This document shows, one piece after another, positions 47,881-60,664 of a DNA stretch of 64,000 nucleotides (its first letter is position 1; each line of letters begins with the position of its first letter). The notes beneath the pieces are model-generated. The model saw only the letters and a program-made list of their open reading frames with translations. It searched no databases and had not been told where the DNA came from. Origin of the DNA: Maratus speciosus (Eukaryota > Arthropoda > Arachnida > Araneae > Salticidae); assembly GCA_963932465.1 (NCBI GenBank), contig OZ010791.1:320722283-320786282 (forward strand), given 5' to 3'. A program made the position numbers and the translations under genes.

Positions 47881-49957
47881 TAGTTCTCACATATGAAGAC
47901 CACGTAAGTTCGGTTGAAAACGATTTGATTTTAGAGGACTTTGATGTATTTTAAATTTTTTTATATTGTGTTGTACGAAACTTTGAGTAATGATGATATA
48001 TTTATATTTTTTATAAATTTTAATTCTATAATTTTGTAAAAAAAATCCCAAATTATTTAATTTTGTTATTGTGTTATATCTAATATATTGTATTCTATTA
48101 TAAAACATTAGAGTATATTTTGAGTTAAACTTCCGTAGAAATATTGATTAGAAAAGAAAATGCTTTTAAATTAAAGAAACATAACAGATCCAAATTAGAA
48201 CTTGCAGTTCCTTCGTAAAGGTGAATGCCTGGAATTTCTAAAATGGTCTAATATTTCTGCTCTAACATGCACTTATGCATTCGAATGTCATTTTTTCATT
48301 GATTTTTAATCATTACAAAACGTTATCTTTTACTTATACAGAGTAAATGCTTATGCGAAATCAGCGCATAACAGACATTTGCTCTAAACATAAAATTATC
48401 ATGGAAGGCACGAAAATATTCTTTAGTTAATGACTTGTTTTATATAAAGCAAACGATCAATGCAAAAACAAAATCCCACTTTTTTAAACCTAAAACATAT
48501 ATATAGGGGAAACATTCAGACACGAATCGAGAAATATTTATTAGAGAAAATGGTATCGACACTCAAAATGGATAACTGCTCAGCACATTTACGCAAGTTT
48601 TATTTTTTTCTATTTTTAAGATATGTTTTTTCCGTTTCTAATGAAAATATTTTGTTCACAATTTCATTAAAGATTGTACATCAGAGAGAATGTGTAACGT
48701 TTATTTTGGTAGAAACATTTGCATTAATATAAATATTCCATAATATTTCTTTCAGTTAAATATCAAAGATTCGATTTACAGTGCAACTCAATTTTTTGTT
48801 ATATATATTAATTAAAAGTAATTCTATTTTGCTTGAAAAATGTAGCATGATAGATTAGTTTTAGTTTTTTGCTCAAATAAGGTTTAACCTACTGACACAG
48901 AATACTATCCAGAACTTATATTAAGGTATCAAGAGATTCCTGCTTTATCAGTCTTGTCCATACTTTTTATACATTTGTATTTACTTCACTTAAGATTTTC
49001 TTCCATGTTTTTTAATAATGTCATTCAAAAATATAATTTGCATTACATCATTATTTTATCATTATTTTCATCAAGAAAACTTATTTCAGTGAAATCAAAA
49101 GTGAAAACGTTCAAAATATAAACTATTTTCCTAGAGTCCGTTTTCTGAATATAATACATGATAATTATTATGTTGCAGACTATGTAAATATTTAAGATGA
49201 ATTTTATTAATTAACTAACGCTATTATCATTCTTCATCAGAATGTGTAATAATTCCTTTAAAAAAATTTATCATTTTTAAATTGATGAAAATTTTTGCAT
49301 GCATTAAGCAGTTCTAGTTCTCATTAAATTTAAATTTGGAAATTTATTCTCAGAAAATATTTCATCGAATTTCTGAATTATTGTAGTAATGTCCGAATAA
49401 ATTGTTTTAATTGTTACATTATATTTTCTTCTTGAATTTAACACATTCCTTTGTGATGCCTCGCTGTATTATTTCAAGTCAACTGAAGCATAAGTCAACT
49501 AAATAGCGTGTGTTGGGGGAAAATTATACTACATTACAGCTAAGAAAGCGGAATCGATCCATGAAGGAATTTGTAATTTCTCCTTTAATGTGAATACCAA
49601 ATATTTCTAAAATGATAGTATGTTTCCAGTTTAATACACTATTCTAATGTATTCATATGTTAATTTTACAAAACGATTAAGGCTCTTTAGAAAATTCCAT
49701 CGTTTGATTATGTTATCGTAATCCTGAATTATAATGGACATTTTATAAGATTTGCGTCTTGATATAATTCCCATTTATTTTTCATACAAGAGTATTGAAA
49801 TAATACCTTTCAAAGTAGACATTTGATTTATTTTATTTTATTTTATTTTATTTTTTTAATTTTACAAAAAGTAGTCTATCTGATCAAACAAAAACGTACA
49901 AAAGCAGAAGATAACATTAAAAATTACAAGAAAACAGGAATTCTGCCTTTCCAAATT
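47881..49957. other. AT-rich stretch without recognisable gene
   Basis: About 2 kb without a supported gene or paired repeat. A short (TTTTA)n run lies at about 49,830-49,855. Confidence 0.5.
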
Positions 49958-50264
49958 TTACTGTTGCCCCGATGAAAAAAAAATATATATATATGCAGAG
50001 TAGTATAATATAGAAACACGCCGTGCGCGGAAAATTTTCCGAAAAAATCGGAACTTTGCGGAAAAAATTTTAGAAAGGCAAAACATAATTTTTGTTTTTG
50101 TAACTTTTTTTTTTTTATTTACCCAAAAAATAAAAATATTCCCCAATTTTATGTACTATTTATTTACTGTTCGCGCACAATTAAAAGCAGTGGTGATTCT
50201 GTTCCGAATTTTCCGAAAATTTAAGAAATTCACCAGTCCGAAAATTCGGACACAAGAAAATCGC

Positions 50265-51445
50265 CGATTTTGACAAATGGTCGCCATAAAATATCAATTT
50301 CGTCAATAGTTCGCAGAAAAAAATCTCAAATTTCATCTAAGGATCGCGGAGAAAACGAAAATTTTGTCAAATGGTCGCGTGAAAACATGAACTTCGTCAA
50401 ATGATCGCGGAAAAGCGCGAATTTCAACAAAGTGTCGCGTTAAAAATGCGAATTTCACTAAAGGGTCGTGTTAAAATCTTGAATTAGATCACAGGACGGC
50501 GAAAAAAACGCGAAGTTCGACAAAAGACCGCAAAAACGTAAAATTCGTCAAAGAATCGCAAAAAACGGGAAATTCGTCAAAGGATCGCGAAAAAATGCGA
50601 GTTTTGTCAAAGGATGGTGAAAAAATGTAAATTTTGTCAAAAGGCAGCAGAAAAAACACGAATTTCCTCAAAGCATCGCAGAAGAAACGCAAATTTCTTC
50701 AAAGCATCGCGTAAGAAATACAAATTTAATCAAAGACTCGGGGAATAAACGCGAATTTCGACAAACTATCGCAAAAAAACCTGTAATTTCGTCAATGAAT
50801 TGCGAAAAAAAACGCAATTTTGTCAAATGAACACGGGAAAACGCGTTAAACGTCGAACGTTCGTTAAAACATCGCGGTAAAAACGCGAATTTCATCAAAG
50901 GTCCGCGGAAAAAGCGCAAATTTTATCTAAGAGCTGCGGAAAAATGTAAATTTCGACAAAGGACTGCGAAAAAAAAACGTTAATTTCGCCAATTATCGCG
51001 AAAATGCGAATTTCGTGAAAAGGCAGCGGAAAAATGTGAAATTTCAACAAAAATACGCAAAATTTGACAAATAAACGCGAAAAAAACGGGAATTTCATCT
51101 AATAATCGCGAAAAAAGGCGAATTTTGTCAAATGATCGCAAAAATGCAAAACTCGTCTAAAGGCAGCGGAAAAAACATGAATTTCCTCAAGGTATCACAG
51201 AAGAAACGCAAATGTCTTCAAAGAATTGCGTAAGAAACGCGAATGTCATCAAAGGGTCGCGCAATAAACGTGAATTTCATCAAAGGGTCCAGGAATAAAC
51301 GCAAATTTCGACAAAGGACCGCAAAAAATTGCAAATTTCGTCAAAGAATCGCGAAAAAAAATCCTCAAATTTCGTCTAATGATCACGGAAAAAACACATT
51401 TCGTCAAAGGATTGCGAAAAAAAAAAACGAATTTCTTTAAAGGGT
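50265..51445. repeat. Minisatellite, unit 30-31 bp, about 38 copies
   Basis: The unit has the form aatttcgtcaaaggatcgcg followed by gaaaaaacgcg. Successive tcgcg landmarks at 50,344, 50,375, 50,405, 50,435 and on are spaced 30 or 31 bp apart. Units vary at many positions. Because the period is close to a multiple of three and the unit lacks stops in some frames, chains of open frames with Phe-rich 10-residue repeats appear on the minus strand (50,489-51,098). Several plus-strand frames also open. These are products of the repeat. The upstream 49,985-50,260 has related but less regular gcggaaaatttt text. Confidence 0.9.
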
Positions 51446-52909
51446 TGCGGTAAAAACATATAAATTAATTTAAATTGTAATTATTTTAAACTACTGCTTT
51501 TAATTCATATCATCAAAATAATATAACACGTAATTTTATTAAACATTAAATTAATTTTCAGAAAGTTTTTGACCCAATATTTGTGTGCGCAGAATGTTTT
51601 TGGTTTTATACAAGTCTGAATATATGTTACATTATTAGGTCTAATTCCGCGATTTCCTTATCCTATTCTAAATTACTACTTTATATTCACTAAATCCTTA
51701 TCCTTAAATAATCTCTATCGTTAACTCTGTTAAATTCACTTTTAATTTAATGTCTCGCTTGTCTAAATTGCTTAAATATTACGCTTTTAGTATTCTTAAA
51801 TTAAATGTTTCATTTCCGCGCTTTTTTCTGTCTATAATATTCTTTTAGCTTCCATTTTTACTTTCCCGCGCATTTCTGAGGCTATCCTTTTTCCCTTCAA
51901 ATTCATCCGCTTGCTCTGTCCGCACTTTTTTCATGACATGATATTCTTAATTATTCATTGGTTGAGAGCTACATCATATTTGTATTCTTACACTTGAGGA
52001 ACAAAAAGTCGATACTCGCTGTGTTTCAGCAGAATTTATCTTATTTCTACTTTGATAACTTCCCCTGGTCGCCGTCTGATATTTTCTATTATCTATAATT
52101 TGCCTACCCATAATTAAATACTACTTAGCGATGGCTTGATTAAAATGAATTGGTGGAAACTGCACCGCCGAAAGCTCTTTCAATAAAATCCTGAGTTAAA
52201 TTATGCATTGTCTCAATTATTCCGGAGAAACCTACACTGGATAAATGTGTTACCTGACCTACCACTAGAAGACTGCAACTACTTTCCAATATCCATGTTG
52301 ATTTACTACGAAATATTCTCTTCGTTAAAATTCAAAATTCGTTATATTTGTCGACGAGAATTCAACTCTACCTGTGTTTCTATTTTTTCAACATTGCACT
52401 ACTGGTAACATAACAACCAGTTATTTCGTTCACTAGTAAAACCTTCCAATGTTAGAATAATCTAACATATATGTATATAAATATAAATAGTACGAAACAT
52501 ATTTCAGTTTTAAGACTAAAAACACACATTTTTATTTTACATAAAATGATGTCATTTGCATCTGCTGAAAAATTCCACATTTATAATCCAGTCTTAAACA
52601 ACATCTACAGAAAAGTATGCATATGACGTCGCTATCGAAGAATCACAATTTCAGCGAAAAGCAATGTCGTCATTCAAGAAATTAGACCAAAACAAATCGG
52701 CTGTCTATTGATTCATATGCCTTCATTTGTTTGTAACATTAATATAGATACTTAAAATCAAATATAGTTTATAACAGCTCCATGTTTTATCAGAAGTCAT
52801 TCATATATATTTTTTTCAAAATAGCGCATTTTTTAATTACATTTTTTTCAGTTATTATAGGAAAATGGCAACAAAAAGATATAATAGTCTACTATTTTTC
52901 AACTATTTT
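51446..52909. other. AT-rich stretch without recognisable gene
   Basis: No family motif was found. The frames at 52,208 and 52,782 are short and unassigned. Confidence 0.5.
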
Positions 52910-53105
52910 TTCCTTTACTTTCTACAGAAATGGAGTACTTCAGTTACCAACATTAAAACAATTTCGTTAAAAACAACAAAAATGTATAATATCTCAAAAA
53001 TAATTTGAGAAGTAGTTTTGAAGCAAATTGCATTTAAAAGTAATTTTATTAGCTATATGAAGGTATAAAAATTGAAAATGTGCGATGCTTAGAACTTTAA
53101 AAAAT
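52910..53105. repeat. Dispersed repeat related to 44,745-44,935
   Basis: Shared linked blocks in the same order are ctttctacagaaatgga-tact, the aacaacaaaaatg/ataactcagaaa region, gcaaattgcatttaaaagta and gtataaaaattgaaaatgtg. Divergence is about 25%. Confidence 0.6.
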
Positions 53106-53214
53106 TGCAGCAGAGATTACTCCGTACAAACATACATCTCCTTTGTTTTACAGCTGGCTTTTACAACCTAGCGTTATTTTTTTAGACTACACTTTAATTG
53201 CTGGCCGAAATAAA

Positions 53215-53330
53215 TAGCATACTGGGGGCTAATAAATCTATATACTTCTTGGAAATTTTTCTGTAGGAAATTTCTCACGCCTTGCATTTTATATTATTTC
53301 AAATTTTAATTGCTTAAAAGGCGTACATTC
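53215..53330 (-). repeat. Fragment of the 3' flank of the tRNA-like palindrome family
   Basis: Read on the minus strand, the block gcaattaaaatttgaaat, then atgcaaggcgtgagaaattt and gaaaaatttccaag, matches the inner arm of the 33.8 kb palindrome. It has no tRNA-like domain of its own. A SINE is inserted shortly downstream. Confidence 0.55.
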
Positions 53331-53387
53331 AACAAAGTGAAAGACGGTTTGCAGTGCAATGGACACTTTTTCATTCTGTTGGTTGTA

Positions 53388-53628
53388 CCCCAGTGGTCGA
53401 GAGATTCTGCTCTCGAAGCTGGTAAACGGGAGGTGCTGGGTTCGATCCGAATCGTGCCCGTTGGCCTAATCGTTCTGTGTTTTTGTGGTTTTCTTCGAAC
53501 CTTGGTTTTCCAAGCGTAAACACGTGTTAGGTTCCCTTAGAAAGACCCCCACGGAGGGCACTTCCCCCTTACGACCTATATCCCTCGGGATGATAATTGG
53601 CTGTCATAAACACAACCAACCAACCAAA
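53388..53628 (+). mobile_element. tRNA-derived SINE with 12-bp target-site duplication
   Basis: The head ccccagtggtcgagagattc and gggttcgatcc resemble pol III A and B boxes of a tRNA-Leu/Ser-like head. The body has tttttgtggttttcttcgaa and aaagacccccacggagggca, a conserved arthropod SINE-type core. The tail is an (AACC)n repeat. The sequence ctgttggttgta is present exactly at both edges (53,376-53,387 and 53,629-53,640), the mark of target-primed insertion. At 241 bp, with both duplications intact, it is among the younger insertions here. Confidence 0.85.
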
Positions 53629-53640
53629 CTGTTGGTTGTA

Positions 53641-55164
53641 CTCATTCAATTAAAATTTGAAATATTATTAGAAATTATTATCTAAAGAAAATCTGAATAT
53701 AGTGTTACTATGAAATGTCGAATAATTAGTTTTTACACCAATTTTTCTCAAAACGTTCAACCATGACCACTTGTTTTAAAATAATAGTAAAGAAAAACTT
53801 TCTGTGTTGCGAAAAATGTTACGGTTTGTGTGAAAATGCAGGAAAGATCCACTTCCACATCGACATTTATTATTAAAACCCATTTATCAAAACATACAAT
53901 ATCACTCAACTTTTCAAAATCTACATCTTAATTGCGAGAGCATTTTTTTTATATAACAGTTTTATATAACAATAATTTATATTTTTATATACAACAAAAG
54001 TAAATTATAAAATGAAATGAACAAAAGAACCAGAATTTACAGGAAAGAGATATAGAAAAAATAAAGGAATTTTAAAGATTGCTCAACACCAGCGGTTCAT
54101 AAACTTTTATCCCTCGTATATTTCTTGAAAAGTACCTTGTAAATTTAATTGTTTTACTTACAAGAATCATAAATGGAAAAATGGAAAAAAAAATAAAAAC
54201 GAAGTTAACTCTGGATTATGGATTATATATTAGTGGCTTAGCTAAAAACAATTAAACCATTTTTCTTTTTATATATATGATCGAATTGGGAAAAAAATAA
54301 AAATAATAAGTTATACAGAAAATTATTAATAATTGAAATAATATTATTGAGAGTGTCTCCGAAAGAATTAAAAATCCTCGCAATTTCAAGATTGCAATCT
54401 TACCTTTTCTCGTCGAACATATTATTTTGTCCAGATTTCACGCAATGCCAATCGGCGGCGAAAACATTAGTGCAGCTTCCATATGCCAGATTTCCTGCCA
54501 AGGGTCATAATCTGTTAAAGATGCAAAGCAACAGTCACACCTGTTTTAACGCTGATGATAAATAAATAAAACTAACTACTGAAATCTATTCTTTCATCCT
54601 CTCACAATATGAATTTTCTTTTAGTTATATATCATTTTATGATTTCTTAATTTGAGGCTTTTCCTTATGTTATATATGAAAAATTGCATTTTTATTTCTT
54701 ATCTCATGTTCTTTAATTATTCTAATTATGTTGTTGTATTATTCTTAAAAAAGAATCAGGGAAAATAACGTCGTCTCAATTCGATTTATTCATAATTCCG
54801 TAATTCCGTATTCTCCGGAATTCATCCAAATGTCCAAATTCTGAATAAGTTTTCATTACACAACATATAAGGTTTCTGTTGTAACATTTGAAATAACGAA
54901 TTTCTGTTACACATCGACCAAAAATTCGTTTTCGATTTCGGCACAAAATCTGAGTTTCGCTGAAAATGAATTTTCAGCGAAAATGTTGCTAAAAATTCGA
55001 CTAAACCGGAACTATACATATTGCAAAAACCTGGTCTCTTCCTTCGGAAATTTTTAACATTATTCATTGATTTGAGCTATATCCGCTCAAATGAAAAACT
55101 CTTAATTTACGACTATGAACTTCACTATTTATAATTATCAGTCTTGACTAACTTAAGATGTCAA
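53641..55164. other. AT-rich stretch without recognisable gene
   Basis: No motif is present in the frames at 54,347-54,565 (plus) or 54,822-55,067 (minus). Nothing else is supported. Confidence 0.5.
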
Positions 55165-55310
55165 TTCAAATTATAAAACAAGAAATGCATATATGACTAA
55201 ATTTTGAAGATGGTTTTCCTGTGCTTATTAAAAGATGCAGACTTAAAAGTAATAGAAAAAAATTAGATTGAAACGGCAGAATAGTTTCGAATGGTCTATC
55301 AAGAAAAAGT
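55165..55310. repeat. Dispersed repeat, copy 2
   Basis: This aligns with 38,085-38,260: aagaaatgcatatatgacta, cttattaaaagatgcagact, taatagaaaaa-attagattgaaac and gtttcgaat. Ends are unknown. Confidence 0.6.
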
Positions 55311-55639
55311 TCTATCAATCTGTGTCGTTCATGAATTAATTACATTTTATATTATATGAAAATAAAATGTTTTGGTCAGAGGCACAGAGAGACAACTTGG
55401 GCCCTACAACTAACTAACGCGGATATCCTTAGTTTTAGGATAATCCGCTCATGTCGCCTCCATGTTCTGGTCTCCGAATTAAAATCTAATAACAAAAATT
55501 GTTCCGTTATTTAACCTTTCTCATACCAGTAACAATATAAGAAAATGGTACTGGGAATGCCAGTATGTGCACTTTCACAGACCGCAACTACTGTGAAATA
55601 CCCCTTTCTGTAGCAGGCTGCAAAACACAACAAGCATTG

Positions 55640-55760
55640 ACGCACACAGAGAGGGGGAAGGTGATATGGATATCACTATTTTAGAACAAAAATAATTTTT
55701 CCAAAAAATGACTATTGAGAAATAGTGGTATCCACAGAACTCCCTTTTCTCTGTGTGTGC
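55640..55760. repeat. Short inverted repeat
   Basis: gcacacagagagggggaagg with ggatatcactatttt on the left is mirrored by aaatagtggtatccac and ttttctctgtgtgtgcc on the right, with arms of about 45 bp. No further structure is supported. Confidence 0.6.
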
Positions 55761-56464
55761 CAATGCCCACAAGTCATGTACTGTGCATCAGCTTGCTTCT
55801 AAGCCAACAGACTTTGCGAAATACTGTAATATCTGCATTTAAGCAAACTAGTACAACATAATAAAAATATTTAAAATGGATTTGTTTAGATAATTAACTA
55901 TGCAAATAATGGATTAGTAATTACAATTCCTTAGTTCAAGAAAATAGCTACCATTGCTAATCCTATCTGAAGCATTCTTTGAATTAAACTATTTCATCCC
56001 ATGAGAAAAGTTATTTTAGAAATTTGCATTAATTATAAGGTAATATCTGAAACAACATTGAATTTAGAATTATATATCTGAAATAAAATTATTTTCGAAA
56101 TTAAATACCATTGTGATTTGCATTTACTACGCATCTTTTCGAATAATCTCGATTATAGAGAATTTAATCACGCATGCTTAAAAAACTACCCAGTATAATT
56201 AAGTGAATATAATCGATGTGTCTTAGAATTTGTAATTAGAATATTTGAAATTTCTCAGATCATTTCAAGAATTATGTTCGTCTGCATTATTCTCCTATAC
56301 TGAAAAGGTTCTTTAAGCAAATTGATAGAAGAGATTTTGAATACCTGTATTAATTTATAAGTTGTACTGTGATTTGTATCCTTTTTTGCAGTTCATTTAA
56401 CTTCAAAATTCTCTCATATATATTTTTAATTTAATGGAGATTTGAAAATAGCATCGGAATGTTT
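55761..56464. other. AT-rich stretch without recognisable gene
   Basis: Nothing was recognised before the nested transposon cluster. Confidence 0.5.
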
Positions 56465-57726
56465 TAGGGGAGACTAGGGAGGCTTGACCCACTTTTTATA
56501 AAGCGATTTTTTATTTTTTAAATATTGAACGTAGAATAAAGTTTTATATATCATTTTATTCGTTATACAATCAGTTATCAAAATAAAATTGCTACGTGAG
56601 TGTAACATATAAGAAATTTGAAAAATGATTGATTTTAATCATGAAAAAAAAATGGGTGAAGGCTTCCCACATATGGGAGGGTTGACCCACTACACAGGAG
56701 GCTGGACCCACTTTGTTTTATATTGCAATATTTGTGAAGAGAAATAAAATCAGTTTAAAAAAAAAAAGCAAAATAACTTTATGCTGCAATGCTTTAATTA
56801 TTAAAAAAATATTTTTTAAATATTATGTTTAAACGAACTGTTGAGACGCAATCGTAAGTCTGAGGAGAAAAAAATTGTTTTAAACAGGATTTTGTCTGAA
56901 GAGGTATAATTGTACAGCAAGGAAAATGAAATTTTAACATTTAAGCAGTATTATGTTGGAGACAGGTTCCGTTTTCATAGTGTTTTATGCTATTATGTCT
57001 GGATTTAGGAGCCATTGTCCCGGGGGTTTTTTTGTCTCCTTGTCCTATTTTTTGTGACACTTGACCTGACAACTCGAGATGTCACATAGTTTGGCTTCAT
57101 CTCACTGTACTCACCCTGCTGAAATCTGTCTACATACCTTCCTAAAATTTTTCGATAGATGCTATGTTCTTATGAAGCCGCATGAACACTTGTCATATCA
57201 TTAACATGATTTTAACTTTTAAGGGCCAAAGTACTTTCACTATTAAAATGTTGGAATAAATGAATGGCACCACAATTTTTGAACAAATTTATTTGGAAAT
57301 AAGAAAAAAGCTATATTTCACATACATATTAAATGGAAAAGATTTTAGCAAAATTCTGGTACCATTGTGGCGTTTCGGAATTAAAATTATGTAGATTTAT
57401 AAACATACCACTTCACCTGAAAGGGTTAAGACTGCTGCTTTTATCCTTTCTAGTCTTTCCCACTGTTTCTATTTATCTTTTCTAAGTAATATTTAAATGG
57501 AAAAAGTTCCTATCAACTTTCCCATTTTCTAGCAATTTTTAACATATTTCTTTAGTCAGTTTTAAACATTTTCTTTTCCATCACATCATTTTACTGTAGC
57601 TTTGCAGAATAAATTTACATTATTTTATATATAAACCATTAACTTTACATTATGCACAGTGTATAATAAAAAGATTTCCAAGTCCACTTAATTAAGGGAG
57701 GCTTGAGCATCTGGTCAACCCTCCCT

Positions 57727-58092
57727 CACATTGCTTGGGTCAAGCCTCACTACATAGACCTTTTCGAAAGAATAGCATATTGTTATGTTAAGCCTAACTT
57801 GCTGTACCATCTGTATGCCTAGAAAGAACGCTCGATATTTCTGCATTACTTTAAACCTACTTACTTAAATTTCTATGATATAATTTATCTGAAAAAAAGC
57901 TTACAAAATATTTCTAAAAAACAAAACTTTTTGGTTGAAAACGCATCACAATTGATTTTTTCCACACCTATTAAGATTATCTTTATGAAACAAAGGCTAT
58001 TGTTTGCGCATTCTAGTAGCTTTGGTTGACACCTATTGAAAAAACACTGAAATTCTTTTAAATATGAAAATTGATGGGTGGGTCAAGCCTCC
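57727..58092. repeat. Internal tandem unit 1 (366 bp), keeps the empty Helitron site
   Basis: This unit from cattgcttgggtcaagcctc to gggtgggtcaagcctccc is followed by a second unit of nearly equal length and about 95% identity. The second unit is split by the Helitron (58,093-58,242 plus 61,915-62,130). Unit 1 shows the uninterrupted site ttctatga|tataattt at 57,871-57,886. Confidence 0.85.
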
Positions 58093-58499
58093 CATTGCTT
58101 GGGTCAAGCCTCCCTACATAGACCTTTTCTAAAGAATAGCATATTGTTATGTTAAGCCTAACTTACTGTACAATCTTTATGCCTAGAAAGAAAGCTCGAT
58201 ATTTCTGCATTACTTTAAACCTACTTACTTAAATTTCTATGACTAGGGGGGCACCGCCCCCCTGCTCGCTACGCTCACCAACCCCCCGCGTAATCGCTTA
58301 GCTATTGCATTCGGTATAGCGAAGCAATTCCTATTTTCTAGCCAACCCCAGATTATTGTTTGTGCTTAAAAATAATGTAAATAGTTCAATTAAGCTCTAT
58401 TCATAAGCTAATATTAGTTTTTGTTGCATTGAGATAGCTCAATTTGTTGATTTCCTGCATGCAAGTAAACCCTATTGTATTTCAATGGGAGTCTATGGA

Positions 58500-58655
58500 A
58501 ATTTGGCGAAATACTGTAAATAGCGCTAAGTTGGCGTCACTTTTGGTGACAGAGAGACGGATCTCCCCTTGGTAACCTCCCTTATAGCGTCATAAAGCTC
58601 TGACCAATCAGTTGCATTTCGCGGTATCTACGCAGATTTTCATTGTTCCATTTAT
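58500..58655 (+). repeat. Direct repeat inside Helitron, copy 1
   Basis: The text tttggcgaaatactg, ttggcgtcacttttggtgac, cttatagcgtcataaagctc and cggtatctacgcagattttt is repeated at 61,724-61,885 in the same orientation with about 12% divergence. The copies bracket 3.07 kb that includes the Merlin element. Ends are not TG...CA, so they are not ordinary LTRs. Confidence 0.8.
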
Positions 58656-59906
58656 AAAGCATTACTTTTTGCAAGGCATACTTAGATACTACTACCGGCA
58701 GACCGATTTGCGTTTAATGTATGAAGTTGCTCACCAGAGGACTTTGATACGCTGCCCAAAACAGAAATTTGACTCTGACCGTAACTTCAACGACGAGAAC
58801 CAATCAAACCGCTTTGGGCAGGGTTCAGAGAATTCCAATGTGTTTACATTTTTTTTTTCATATAGATATGATTCAAAAGAGTTTAATAAAAATATTAACT
58901 CTAATCATCAAAAAAAAAAATTATCATGTTAACAATTATCGGAATAATAGATGGTGCGATCGGAGGATACTTCCAAGGTTGCTACTTAATACCAAGTTAA
59001 TACTAAATACCAAGGTTGACACTTTTTTTATCGCCAGGTTGGGGAGAAGTAGAGTAATCTACGATTCACCCCAATAAATAAAAACATGCATAGTCTAAAA
59101 ACATCAATGTCACAAATTTATTTGCTACCTTCACTACTGAAACAATAAAACTAATGGAATTTCTTTTAAATATATTAAAGTACTCATAAAATTCCTTGTA
59201 ATAATTAATAAATATAATTTATTAAGCAACAAATACACTTGCATGATTTAATCAAAATTGCTTGGATAACATAAAATATTGCAACGATATTTAAATCTGC
59301 GATCACCATTTCTTTCTATGATTAAAAATAAGAATATTTAATGTTTAAGGAAGATCGTCTTTTTTTTTTTTTTTTTTTTTACTGTTATTATTATTATTTA
59401 GTTCAGACACACACACAAACACAAATATTTTACGGGTAGCAATAAATTCATCAAAAATAACTGCTTCAAGCCAGTTATGAGAACTGTAGTTTGATAAAAA
59501 CCAAATTTTAATTTTAAAACGTGTATATGAAACACAAGCTATTTTTATGTAAATACGGGACATTCAAAAAAGAATAACAGAATGAACCAATCGATCAAGT
59601 AAACAATAAGTAATTTAGCTAATCTTAAAAGTATGTGAACGCTAAAATACTACAAGCTGTGTAAAATATCCTTTTAAATTGAAGGCAATTGAAGAATATA
59701 AGTATTTAATTTATTATTCTGAAAATACATCAATGATTCTGAAACTTCGACGATGAGAAACAAGCCGCTATCTGGGCAGGGTATAAATGTAAACAAAAAA
59801 GAGCACGTTGTGATGTTTTGGTTCAGGGTTTGAAGCTGAATCCGACTTCACTTTTTCGACGGTTTTCGGCGAAATGCGTGGGCCGTATATATCATAGTAG
59901 GCTATG
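58656..59906. other. Helitron interior without clear gene
   Basis: The frames at 58,612-58,932 and 58,769-59,077 have no domain I recognise. A phrase near 58,780-58,825 (cttcaacgacgagaa...tttgggcagggt) is repeated in diverged form near 59,745-59,785, so part of this segment is an old duplication. A T run lies at 59,360-59,380. Confidence 0.5.
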
Positions 59907-60219
59907 CTTAAGGTACTTTTCCGTTATACGGACAGCATTGCGGCCAAGCGCAATAGTTTGCGCAAATTGAAAATCACGTGAATTGAATCATTGAATTGAA
60001 ATCAATGAATTGAAACATTTGAAAAATAAAAGAAAAACATTGTCGATAGTAAAATGAGCATTTTAAAAATATAACATTTGAAAATTACAGAATTTTACGA
60101 ACTATTTTATTAAATCACAAATATATAATTAAAATAAGTGAACAAATAACTGTTATACAATAAAGTAATAATATAAAAAAATCATATTAAACTGCTACCA
60201 TAAAATTACAAATCTCTTT

Positions 60220-60633
60220 GGCACAGATGTCATATTCGCCCGATATTGCTGCGATTTTTTTTCGGTTGCCAATTTGGCGAAAACATCAACAGCATAAACG
60301 ACATACGTACAGATGTCATGCGCGATTTTTTTCTGACGCATATGTCATATACGCAACGGGTATTTAACTGGCGCCAAAGTGTCGTTATTTTGCTTGATAT
60401 GGTAACCCGGATGTTTCTGTTTATGCTGTTGATATTTTCGCCAAATTGGCATCGGAAAAAAATCGCGCCAATACATATGACATAAATATATGGCATCTGT
60501 GCCACAACATAATCCGGGTTACCACATCAAGCAAAATAACGACACTTTGGCGCCAGTTAAGTACCCGTTGTGTATATGATATTGGCGTCAGGAAAAAATC
60601 GCGCCAATATGGGGCGAATATGACATCTGCGCC
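60220..60633. repeat. Interleaved inverted-repeat MITE within Merlin
   Basis: The outer ends GGCACAGATGTCATATTCGC and the inverse (to 60,633) pair. Inside, block A (60,246-60,300) is inverted at 60,417-60,473, and block B (60,310-60,415) is inverted at 60,515-60,625. The order is A, B, A-inverted, B-inverted. The symmetry produces related 70-90 codon frames on both strands, which are not genes. Confidence 0.8.
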
Positions 60634-60664
60634 ATACCTTTTAGCATTGCAGTAAGCATTTCAT

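Noticed and set aside
50489..51098. Three long minus-strand frames with a Phe-rich repeated peptide
   Set aside because: They lie wholly within the 30-bp minisatellite and follow its period; comparable frames open on the other strand, so they are products of the repeat.
50265..51445. Possible CRISPR-like array because of regular 30-bp spacing
   Set aside because: There are no unique spacers between repeats, units drift along the array and the setting is eukaryotic; it is a minisatellite.
60230..60655. Related 70-90 codon frames on both strands
   Set aside because: They result from the interleaved inverted repeat inside the Merlin element; no domain is present.
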